DNA from: RGIG5612 sp050944475
Lineage (GTDB): Bacteria > Bacillota > Clostridia > Lachnospirales > Lachnospiraceae
NCBI GenBank assembly: GCA_050944475.1
Contig: JBMNRD010000003.1
Location: forward strand, 62,001-126,000
Reading direction: 5' to 3'
DNA length: 64,000 nucleotides
Made by a program: the position numbers and the translations under genes. Shown here one piece after another: positions 43,837 through 50,388 of this stretch (positions are counted from its first letter, which is position 1; the number at the start of each line of letters is the position of its first letter). Under the pieces are notes generated by a model. It saw only the letters and a program-made list of their open reading frames with translations. It was not told the DNA's origin and did no database searches.

Positions 43837-43904
43837 TATTTGCAGAAGATTTCTGTCATTTTGCCGTTTTTTATATGTAAAATTTATAGAAAATCACGAG
43901 GCAT

Positions 43905-44130
43905 ATTTTCCGGCTTCAAAAATCCGGAGCCTGTGGCGGGATCAATTATCATAATCATATCATTGCTGTAATAGCAGATATGAATCATGCCGTTGCTAAC
44001 GTCTAAGCAATAAATCAAGCCGATTTTCAAAAGATATATCCGGCTGAACTAGGGCCTATCTCCTGAATAACATCGTATTGTCCTACATTGCAAGTATTTG
44101 TGACATATTACCATCTAGTTTTATTACACG
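43905..44130 (-). pseudogene. Decayed, internally deleted copy of the propeller lipoprotein gene
   Basis: Two blocks align at DNA level with the intact gene at 47560-48306: 43918-43990 with about 47576-47640, and 44005-44115 with about 47855-47965. Shared runs include GGGATCAAT, TCATATCATTGCTGTAATA, and GGCCTATCTCCTGAATAACA. About 200 nt between the blocks is missing here, there are frame-disrupting differences, and neither the start nor signal peptide region remains. A relic of a duplicated lipoprotein. The rest of 43837-44188 holds nothing I can identify. Confidence 0.82.
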
Positions 44131-44188
44131 GCTGTGCTACTTTTCCTATTATTTTTACAATCGAAAAATAACAGACTGAATACAAAAA

Positions 44189-44217
44189 TTGACTAAATGG
44201 AAATAATACTGTATTAT
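44189..44217 (+). promoter_or_regulatory. Candidate promoter upstream of the two-copy lipoprotein cluster
   Basis: TTGACT (44189-44194), 17-nt spacer, TATTAT (44212-44217). If used, the leader would be about 320 nt and would include the inverted repeat at 44449. The surrounding 44131-44448 is AT-rich with no gene. Confidence 0.5.
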
Positions 44218-44447
44218 GTACTTTGAGTAAAAGAGTAACACAAGATAGCCTAAATCCAGCCGATTATAAAATTTTCAAAGTGCAATTACAGCAATAGTGT
44301 TAATTTATTTTTGGGTTTTAAACTCCTGTATCATGTAATACTAAAGCGGATGATGAATACAGTCACAAGTCCGACAAGTAAAACTATGCGGTAAAATATC
44401 GCAAATACCTAACTCGTGTTTTCTGCCATAGTCTGAAATTTTTTGTT

Positions 44448-44496
44448 GCAATTATTTTAGTTTGCAGAAGAAATAAGGCTTTTCTAAAATAATTGT
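44448..44496 (+). promoter_or_regulatory. Conserved inverted repeat upstream of lipoprotein copy 1
   Basis: A 12-bp perfect inverted repeat (44449-44460 with 44484-44495) plus a G-U closing pair, loop 23 nt. The second copy of the cluster has the same element with compensatory base changes. The loop plus right arm also reads as TTGCAG, 17 nt, TAAAAT (44462-44490), so the arms may flank or cover a promoter. Confidence 0.75.
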
Positions 44497-44544
44497 TTTA
44501 AACACGTTGTAAAGATTTCATGAATGTTTAAAGGAGGGAAAAAC

Positions 44545-45063
44545 ATGAAAAAGTTTGCAATTGTTATTATCGGAATCCTGCTCATAGCAGGGCTCGTTGC
44601 CTGTGACGACAAAGGTGATTCCGGTCAAGTCAGTCAAGCCGCTGAAACCGGTCAAGTCAGTGAAGCCGGTGAAACCGGTGAAACCGATAAGGCCGATGAA
44701 GCCGGCAAAGCCGGTGACTCCGCTGTTGAGAAAAATCCGTACAATCTGGACTTCGAATCCACCGAGTTTCAGGACATGTCGGTGGACAAGAAAGCGTCTG
44801 TAGAGACCTTAGAAGAGACTGCGATGGAATGGCTTGAAGGAGATACCATGTTTGTCGGGACCAAGTTCGCCGACTACACTTATGAGGATGTCGCAGAGCA
44901 TATCGGGGTTGATGCCACTATGTATTGTTATGATGATCAAGCGCTCGGTCGTAGATACATATGGGAAGCCGAAGACGACATCGCCTCATGGTTCGCTATC
45001 ACACTCAAAGAGAGAGGCGGCGTTTGGGTATTGGATGAAAGTATGTCGTATCTTCGCGAGTAG
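44545..45063 (+). CDS. Small lipoprotein of unknown function, copy 1
   Basis: 172 residues from ATG 44545 (AGGAGGG 6 nt upstream; an in-frame ATG 21 nt earlier overlaps it). Lipobox LVAC (Cys18) then DDKGDSG. A low-complexity linker of GETG/EAGK-like repeats is about 12 residues longer than in copy 2. The conserved domain begins NPYNLDFESTEFQDMSVDKK, continues with a helix (VETLEETAMEWLEG), GTKFADYTYEDVAEHIGVDAT, and ends in a strand pair (FAITLKERGGVWVLDES). No known family recognised; the ending WYxx-x-F-A-I-x-L-x-E-R-G-G-x-W pattern suggests a small alpha/beta sandwich. Confidence 0.83.
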   Translation: MKKFAIVIIGILLIAGLVACDDKGDSGQVSQAAETGQVSEAGETGETDKADEAGKAGDSAVEKNPYNLDFESTEFQDMSVDKKASVETLEETAMEWLEGDTMFVGTKFADYTYEDVAEHIGVDATMYCYDDQALGRRYIWEAEDDIASWFAITLKERGGVWVLDESMSYLRE

Positions 45064-45146
45064 TATGTCGTTTTTTGATTAGTCATTGCATTCATCGGTA
45101 TTATTGATTACAAGCGTTTTTTTGCCGCAATCTGAAATTTTTCCTT

Positions 45147-45195
45147 ACAGTTATTTTAGTTAGGAGAAGAAATAAGGCTTTTCTAAAATAACTGT
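45147..45195 (+). promoter_or_regulatory. Conserved inverted repeat upstream of lipoprotein copy 2
   Basis: A perfect 13-bp inverted repeat (45147-45159 with 45183-45195), loop 23 nt. Compared with copy 1, an A-T pair has become G-C and a G-U pair has become A-T, while the stem is kept. Followed by the same ~48-nt spacer and ribosome site as copy 1. Confidence 0.75.
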
Positions 45196-45243
45196 TTTAA
45201 ACACGTTGTAAAGATTTCATGAATGTTTAAAGGAGGGAAAAAC

Positions 45244-45726
45244 ATGAAAAAGTTTGCAATTGTTATTATCGGAATCCTGCTCATAGCAGGGCTCGTTGCC
45301 TGTGACGACAAAGGTGATTCCGGTCAAGTCAGTCAAGCCGCTGAAGCCGGCCAGGACAGTGAAGCCACTCAAGCCGGTGACTCCGTTGCTGAGAAAAATC
45401 CGTACAACTTGGACTACGAATCCACCGAGGTTCAGGACATGTCGGTGGACAAAAAAGCGTCTGTAGAGACCTTAAGAGAGACTGCGAAAGAATGGCTTGA
45501 AGGACGTGGCGTGTTTGCCGGGACCAAGTTCGCCGACTACACTTATGAGGATGTCGCAGAGCATATCGGAGTTGATGCCACTTGCTATTATTACAATGAA
45601 CATTGGCCCGGTCGTACGTACTCATGGTATGCCGAAGACGACAACGATGCATCGTTCGCGATAGTGCTCAGCGAGAGGGGCGGCGCTTGGAGATTGGATG
45701 CTGCTACACAAAGTACGTTAGATTAA
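45244..45726 (+). CDS. Small lipoprotein of unknown function, copy 2
   Basis: 160 residues from ATG 45244. The first 35 residues are almost identical to copy 1, including the LVAC lipobox. The linker is shorter (QAAEAGQDSEATQAGDS). The domain is conserved but diverging at the exposed end (CYYYNEHWPGRTYSWYAEDDNDAS in place of the copy 1 segment). The repeat unit is 699 nt and includes the upstream inverted repeat and 3' flank (ATTGCATTC...CGGTATTAT). Function unknown. Confidence 0.83.
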   Translation: MKKFAIVIIGILLIAGLVACDDKGDSGQVSQAAEAGQDSEATQAGDSVAEKNPYNLDYESTEVQDMSVDKKASVETLRETAKEWLEGRGVFAGTKFADYTYEDVAEHIGVDATCYYYNEHWPGRTYSWYAEDDNDASFAIVLSERGGAWRLDAATQSTLD

Positions 45727-45813
45727 TTATTGCATTCGCCGGTATTATCGACTATAACTAATGTATATATAAATCATTGTCACGTGGCTTTGTGATACGT
45801 GAGGTACATCAGT

Positions 45814-45992
45814 ATGGGAAAATACAGGTTAAAACCTCAAAGGATGGCTCCGGCTTCGTCTTTAATCTCAAAGCGCCAAACGGACAGATTATAGCAGTCA
45901 GTGAGGGTTACACAACTATGGCAGGTTGCCTCAACGGCGTAGAATCCGTACGTAAGAATGCAGTAGATCCGGGAATCGAGATAGAAGAATAA
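45814..45992 (+). pseudogene. DUF1508 (YegP-like) gene with apparent frameshift at the start
   Basis: The conserved domain IQVKTSKDGSGFVFNLKAPN ... CLNGVESVRKNA is intact, but the expected start (ATGGGAAAA at 45814, GAGG 9 nt upstream, giving Met-Gly-Lys) is one frame away from it. Adding one base near 45824 would restore the usual Met-Gly-Lys-aromatic start of the family. The intact frame otherwise opens only at a TTG (45777) without a ribosome site. Full members are ~55-60 residues per repeat and of unknown function. It may be a pseudogene, a sequencing error, or a gene with a weak TTG start. Confidence 0.7.
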
Positions 45993-46009
45993 TCGCTACT
46001 TCTCAAATT

Positions 46010-46045
46010 AACAAATAGCCGGCTGAAAACAGCCGGTTATTTGTT
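46010..46045 (+). terminator. Intrinsic terminator after the DUF1508 gene
   Basis: A 16-bp stem with one G-U pair (46010-46025 with 46030-46045), loop AAAA, T-rich right arm. Symmetric, so it can act on both strands. Another 8-bp hairpin (46167-46192, ATAGGATT/AATCCTAT) follows without a T-run. Confidence 0.88.
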
Positions 46046-46203
46046 TGTGATTTTATATAATCAGATTGTTTAATCTTAATAGAGGCATTCTCTTCTCATT
46101 GACATCTACACAAGTTTCTTGAGATGAATTTTTGATTTAAGACTTCAATATCTTTCAAATACCAAGATAGGATTGTTGCTGCATAATCCTATCCCCCGGC
46201 ATT

Positions 46204-46299
46204 TCAGTCAAGCTCCGCCATAATCTTCACGGCAGTTTTATTGGAACAGCCAAATTTCTCTTGTATTTCCTCAAGCGTAAATAAAACACTTCCTCTCAT
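46204..46299 (-). pseudogene. RepA_N-like replication initiator fragment
   Basis: A 31-codon frame from ATG 46297-46299 to TGA 46204. It contains FTLEEIQEKFGCSNKTAVKI followed by MAELD, the winged-helix recognition part of RepA_N plasmid initiators, which typically reads F-T-x-E-E-I-x-x-x-x-x-C-x-x-x-K-A-V-K-x-x-x-E-L. The open frame continues upstream to about 46330 and then runs into the lipoprotein gene, so the rest of the gene is gone. It is probably a relic of an integrated plasmid or conjugative element. Confidence 0.45.
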
Positions 46300-46341
46300 T
46301 TGGGCATAAAAAAGCGAGAAGAAGTCATAGATAAGCCGTTT

Positions 46342-47544
46342 CTATCTGAACTCCAAATCCTGCTCCTTATCGAATGTATAGCTGTAATAGTAGGCATCAG
46401 GGTCACTCTCCGGCGTCAGGTGCCAGGTACCGTCGCTGTTTTGCACCAAAATCAAGTTTTCCGTTTCTTCCCCTATAATATTTCTTCTATGATCGAGTTC
46501 ATAACAGGTTCTGGTGAATGTGTATTCCGGCTTCTCTTCAAATATTAATGTGACAGGCTCAATACCGGCATACGCGTGATAACTGAACTTTCCCTCTGCC
46601 ATTTCAAGCGGGAACACATGCTCTTTCAATTCATCCGTTTCATATTCATCGATATAGCCTTGCTTGAACGCCCCGGTATACTTGAAACAAAATTCCCCCT
46701 CTTTATAGCAATCGATTCTTCTCACGGAGTACGGCATGGCTTTGATATCGCCTTCAAAATCAATATGGATATCCCAGGTACAAACTCCCCTTTCGGGAAA
46801 TTCATCATAATTTTTTGCGCCGTAAATCCGATAGGAGTTCCACATTCTGTTCAATGTTCGCTCGGCCTGATAGTTCCCGCTTTCCGCAAGATAATCCGTC
46901 AGGATGCGCGGATCAAAGAAATCATCATCCCGGATATCGAAATCAATATCAAATCCTGAGAGAGGCGCATCTGCCAAAAAGGCTTCGGCACGTTCCTTTT
47001 CGTCAGCCTGATTAAACGTCGAAGGAATCATATCCTCGATATCGATGTAGCTGTCTGCCGTCTTATTGCTTTTCCCGTCTATCGCGACATCATGAGAATG
47101 GATTGTGACACAAACTTTTGCCCCCTGCACGCTATACTCTCCCGTAAAGCCGTAGCGCTCGCAGTAAGGTTTCAATTGCTCTCTTATGTACTCATTTACA
47201 TCAAATATATAATAGTTTGAATAGATTTTGCCGGTTTCAAGGTCGACAATTGCCTTATATTTATCGCCGTCCGCGGTGAAATTTACAGTGACCGCGTTTG
47301 CCGGATAACGTCCGCCGTAAATCAGCGACCCTTCTTTCGCGGCTTCCGTAATATAACAGCTTGTCACTTCAAGATTTTTTGCGGGAAGAGACGCCAAAAA
47401 TTCATCCAATAGCGGCTTTCCCTGCTCAACGATTTTATCTTCCTGCTCGTCGGTATATTTGTCTCTCCCCATGCACCCGGTAAAACTGAAAATTACAAAG
47501 AATACAGCAAAAAATACAGGAGCAAGTCTCATGCATTTATTCAT
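46342..47544 (-). CDS. Large lipoprotein of unknown function
   Basis: 400 residues. Signal peptide with lipobox FTGC (Cys24), then acidic soluble sequence without repeats. Segments such as TVNFTADGDKYKAIVDLETGKIYSNYY and YSVQGAKVCVTIHSH suggest beta-rich domains; the end has TENLILVQNSDGTWHLTPES. No family or active site recognised. ATG 47542-47544 has GGTGAAG upstream. The propeller lipoprotein stop lies 16 nt upstream, so the two are probably in one transcript and act together at the membrane surface. Confidence 0.8.
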   Translation of the reverse strand: MNKCMRLAPVFFAVFFVIFSFTGCMGRDKYTDEQEDKIVEQGKPLLDEFLASLPAKNLEVTSCYITEAAKEGSLIYGGRYPANAVTVNFTADGDKYKAIVDLETGKIYSNYYIFDVNEYIREQLKPYCERYGFTGEYSVQGAKVCVTIHSHDVAIDGKSNKTADSYIDIEDMIPSTFNQADEKERAEAFLADAPLSGFDIDFDIRDDDFFDPRILTDYLAESGNYQAERTLNRMWNSYRIYGAKNYDEFPERGVCTWDIHIDFEGDIKAMPYSVRRIDCYKEGEFCFKYTGAFKQGYIDEYETDELKEHVFPLEMAEGKFSYHAYAGIEPVTLIFEEKPEYTFTRTCYELDHRRNIIGEETENLILVQNSDGTWHLTPESDPDAYYYSYTFDKEQDLEFR

Positions 47545-47559
47545 AAATCTTCACCCTGA

Positions 47560-48306
47560 TCAGTCAACCAACTCTCCGGAGCCGGGATCAATCCGCACAG
47601 TCATATCATTGCTGTAATAACGGATTCGAATCAGACCGTCGTGGTCGACGAAAAGAGATTCCGGCAAGAAGTATCCGTTCTCCTCTAACTCCGCGGGCAC
47701 AGCCCTGAAATCGGCAACGGTTTTTCCGTCGGGATCAACACCGAAAAGCCAGGGTCCGAAATATCCCGTAAGGTACAAATTGTCCGCTCTGTCAAAGTCC
47801 CAGGAAGCGCCGTAGCCGCCGAAATCTTCGTTTACCCAGAGGATTCCCCCGCTTTCCTTGTCCAGGCAGTAAATTGAACCCTGTTCCAGAAACATAAATC
47901 CGGTGTAGCCAAGGCCTATCTCCTGAATAACATCGCACTGACCCACGTTGCAAGTATTGGTAACATACTCCCAAACCACATTTCCGTCATCGGAAAAGGC
48001 TGTTATAAAGCCTGTAACCTGAGCATTTTCGTTAAATTCCAAATTCATCTCTATGCTTTCAACCTTTGCCACATTGACTTCAGGTGTCTCGGGTTGCCCG
48101 GTAGAGGCGGGAGGCTGCGTCACATCAATTTCAGGCGTCTCGGACTGCCCGGTAGAGGCGGGCGGCTGCGTCACGCTAACTTCAGGCGTCTCGGACTGCC
48201 CGGTAGATACAGGCGGCTGCGGATTTATTAATCTGCCGATTCTGCCGCAAGCGGCAAGTCCTGTCAATAAGAGCAATATAAGTGTTATAGATATGATTTT
48301 TTTCAT
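47560..48306 (-). CDS. Lipoprotein with PQQ-like propeller repeats and Pro-rich linker
   Basis: 248 residues. Lipobox LAAC (Cys20). Residues ~32-82 hold three 17-residue repeats of the form QPPxSTGQSETPExxVT, encoded by three near-identical 51-nt DNA repeats at 48070-48225. The rest (~165 residues) contains propeller-like blades: AFSDDGNVVWEYVTN, YCLDKESGGILWVNEDFGG, WLFGVDPDGKTVADF. Too short for a full beta-propeller, so it may dimerise or be a fragment. A decayed paralogue lies at 43905-44130. It lies 95 nt downstream of the truncated M56 gene. Confidence 0.8.
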   Translation of the reverse strand: MKKIISITLILLLLTGLAACGRIGRLINPQPPVSTGQSETPEVSVTQPPASTGQSETPEIDVTQPPASTGQPETPEVNVAKVESIEMNLEFNENAQVTGFITAFSDDGNVVWEYVTNTCNVGQCDVIQEIGLGYTGFMFLEQGSIYCLDKESGGILWVNEDFGGYGASWDFDRADNLYLTGYFGPWLFGVDPDGKTVADFRAVPAELEENGYFLPESLFVDHDGLIRIRYYSNDMTVRIDPGSGELVD

Positions 48307-48349
48307 GTCGCAACTCCTCGTTAAGGCGTAGTGTGTATTTTACTTTTCG

Positions 48350-48377
48350 ATTGTAACACCTGCGGGTATATTATCAA
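48350..48377 (-). promoter_or_regulatory. Promoter of the propeller lipoprotein gene
   Basis: TTGATA (48377-48372), 16-nt spacer and TACAAT (48355-48350) on the minus strand, 44 nt before the start codon. Confidence 0.7.
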
Positions 48378-48401
48378 GCTGAAATTTGTTTCTCCGGCAA
48401 A

Positions 48402-49250
48402 TTACGAAAACAACCTGCACCCTACAATTACCGCATCTGCCGGGTCGAAGTAATCGGCGGTATTGCTGCTGAGTCCGCTTGCGCTACAAGTCAACAGCGC
48501 CTGAGAATAATCCGCCCTTTGTCCGGCATCCAGCTCTTTGATAACTTTTTCATCACATGCAAGCTCAATATCCCGGCAAAACAGCAAATAGCCGAACCAC
48601 ATCAGAGGGTTGAACCAATGTAGCGCAAGAATCAAAAAGCCGAGCGGTTTCCACCAATGGTCTTTACGGCGAATATGCGCCTGCTCGTGAGCAATAATAT
48701 GTTCCATATCCCGCTCAACCATATTGAACGGCATATATATTTTAGGCTTTATAATGCCGAGAACAAAGGGCGAAGCAACATTCTCACTTTGGAAGATGTT
48801 ATCGCGAACCAAAACCGCCGTGCCTATTTTTCTTTTTACCCGCCAATAGCTGACTGCCGTATATATAAGCAAGGCAATTATGCCGATAATCCAAATGACG
48901 GAGTAAACCGGAATCAAAATCTGGAGCGGATTTGCGCTTGTCGCCGGGTCCGGTGCAAACGAGTCGCTTATTACCGGATTGATTGTGTTATTGATAAAGG
49001 AAATCCCCGTGTTAATCTCCGGTGTCCTATCCATCATAATGTCCGGACTGATTGTTTCAGCGCTGGGTATCAGGCTTACTATACTCTCAAAGGAGAACGG
49101 GCAAATCAGCCTGACAGCAACAAGGCCCCAAAGAAGCGCCGTAATCCATTTAGGCGCTCTTTTGAAAAGTAGTCTTAAAAGCAGCACCGCAAGCACCATC
49201 CAGCTTGCCGATATACTCATATTAATAACGGTTAAGAAGAATTCACTCAT
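48402..49250 (-). CDS. M56 family (BlaR1/MecR1-type) metallopeptidase, C-terminally truncated
   Basis: 282 residues with about four membrane helices and the zinc protease site HEQAH (His188, Glu189, His192) followed by the distal DIELACDEKVI motif. BlaR1-type proteins sense a cell-wall signal outside and cleave the BlaI repressor inside. Here the protein ends soon after the YSQALLTCS helix: the last ~25 residues (SGLSSNTADYFDPADAVIVG...) do not match the family and the fourth TM plus sensor domain are missing. ATG 49248-49250 overlaps the blaI stop (ATGA). Protease activity may remain but signal input is unclear. Confidence 0.85.
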   Translation of the reverse strand: MSEFFLTVINMSISASWMVLAVLLLRLLFKRAPKWITALLWGLVAVRLICPFSFESIVSLIPSAETISPDIMMDRTPEINTGISFINNTINPVISDSFAPDPATSANPLQILIPVYSVIWIIGIIALLIYTAVSYWRVKRKIGTAVLVRDNIFQSENVASPFVLGIIKPKIYMPFNMVERDMEHIIAHEQAHIRRKDHWWKPLGFLILALHWFNPLMWFGYLLFCRDIELACDEKVIKELDAGQRADYSQALLTCSASGLSSNTADYFDPADAVIVGCRLFS

Positions 49251-49618
49251 TTTGACTCTCCTTCCCTGAAGTTGTCTATCATATGTTGAATCTCATCAAT
49301 CTCCGCATCGGAAATTTTTTGATGCTTCGTAAATGCCGCAACAAATGCCGGCAAAGAACCTTCAAAGGTTTTCTCTACCATTTCGTTAAGCTCGGCAGCC
49401 TGAACCTGATGTTTGCTCACAAGTGAAGTAACAATAGTGTTTTCGTTTTTCAGCACACCCCGCTCGGACAGGCGCTTGATAACGGTGTACGTAGTCGTAG
49501 GTTTCCAGCCGAGCTGCTCCTTGCAAAGCTCCACAAGCCTGCTGCTCTTAACAGGTTCGTGTTCCCATAAAATCAGGCAAAAACGATATTCGCTTTCAAA
49601 TATCTTCGGTGTACCCAT
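49247..49618 (-). CDS. blaI-like: BlaI/MecI/CopY family transcriptional repressor
   Basis: 123 residues. Winged-helix N-terminal domain (EYRFCLILWEHEPVKSSRLV, GWKPTTTYTVIKRLSERGVL) and a dimerisation helix region in the C-terminal half, as in BlaI/MecI. It probably represses its own operon through two palindromes overlapping its promoter, and is inactivated by the M56 protease encoded next, whose start overlaps its stop. No beta-lactamase or PBP gene is adjacent; the targets may be the neighbouring lipoproteins. ATG 49616-49618 has AAAGGA upstream. Confidence 0.9.
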   Translation of the reverse strand: MGTPKIFESEYRFCLILWEHEPVKSSRLVELCKEQLGWKPTTTYTVIKRLSERGVLKNENTIVTSLVSKHQVQAAELNEMVEKTFEGSLPAFVAAFTKHQKISDAEIDEIQHMIDNFREGESK

Positions 49619-49633
49619 ATCAGATGTTCCTTT

Positions 49634-49649
49634 CTCTAATACATTAGAG
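49634..49649. promoter_or_regulatory. BlaI-type operator, site 2
   Basis: Palindrome CTCTAAT-AC-ATTAGAG with 7-bp arms, centred 26 bp from site 1 and just downstream of the -10 box. Confidence 0.8.
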
Positions 49650-49658
49650 TTTGTTTAC

Positions 49659-49687
49659 ACTCTAATATATTAGAGTTGAGATGTCAA
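49659..49687 (-). promoter_or_regulatory. blaI promoter with BlaI-type operator, site 1
   Basis: Minus-strand TTGACA (49687-49682), 17-nt spacer, TAGAGT (49664-49659). An 18-bp perfect palindrome ACTCTAATATATTAGAGT (49659-49676) covers the -10 and spacer. It shares arms with site 2, so repression of the operon by its own product is likely. Confidence 0.82.
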
Positions 49688-49813
49688 GCTGTTTTTTACA
49701 TAGAAAAAGCGGGCGCAACGTCTATGACAGCTGCCGTTTTGCCCTCTTTTTATTTTGTCCTCATTTAAGAAAGAACAGCGGAATAAATGTCGCACCGTTT
49801 TGTTGCACTATTG

Positions 49814-50386
49814 TCAATCGAAAGTCAGTTCCCAGCCAAGCCCGACCAGATCATTCAGATCGGTGTCCGGAGCCGCAACAGCGGAAAGATGACCTGGACT
49901 CCCGCTGTCGGGGCCGCTGAACATAGCGGAAAAACGATGCCATTTTTTGGGAAACTCTGCACCGGGGAGGCCCTTAACAAACGTCGGGATCATTCCCAGT
50001 TTTTTTGCATACCAGCCGACCAAAGATTCGGATGCGGGCAATGTCGCGACCACATCCGCGCCTCCGGCAAAAGCATCATCGACGAGTCTGCGTGCAATTG
50101 CTGCCGCAATCCCTTTGCCCCGATATTCCGGATATGTGGCCATTGCGTAAATATAAGAACACTTTCTGCCTCGGACAACAACTCCCGGCAGGCAATATCC
50201 CGCCGAAACGACAGCATCATTATCATAAAGAGCAACACACGCAAGGCCCGGTTCGTATAATATTTCAAAAAAAGCGTCTATAAATTCTTCAGTATCATTA
50301 AAGACAATCTGCCACAGCTTTTTAAGTTCGGATTCGTCTCCGGACATAGAACGCCGGATTGAGATGCGGTCACAAATGGCTTCCAC
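49814..50386 (-). CDS. GNAT family N-acetyltransferase
   Basis: 190 residues starting with GTG 50384-50386 (AAGGAG 8 nt upstream, lying inside the end of the DUF2156 gene). GNAT features: N-terminal ISIRRSMSGDESELKKLWQI, beta4 strand ACVALYDNDAVVSAGYCLPG, and the acetyl-CoA loop ATYPEYRGKGIAAAIARRLV (R/Q-x-x-G-x-G/A). Substrate unknown. The C-terminal 35 residues are low-complexity (GPDSGSPGHLSAVAAPDTD). Translationally coupled to the DUF2156 gene, a pairing often seen in Clostridia. Confidence 0.88.
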   Translation of the reverse strand: MEAICDRISIRRSMSGDESELKKLWQIVFNDTEEFIDAFFEILYEPGLACVALYDNDAVVSAGYCLPGVVVRGRKCSYIYAMATYPEYRGKGIAAAIARRLVDDAFAGGADVVATLPASESLVGWYAKKLGMIPTFVKGLPGAEFPKKWHRFSAMFSGPDSGSPGHLSAVAAPDTDLNDLVGLGWELTFD

Positions 50387-50388
50387 GA

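Noticed and set aside
48070..48225. 51-nt repeats as a CRISPR or regulatory array
   Set aside because: They are in frame in a lipoprotein gene and encode a Pro/Thr/Ser-rich 17-residue linker repeat.
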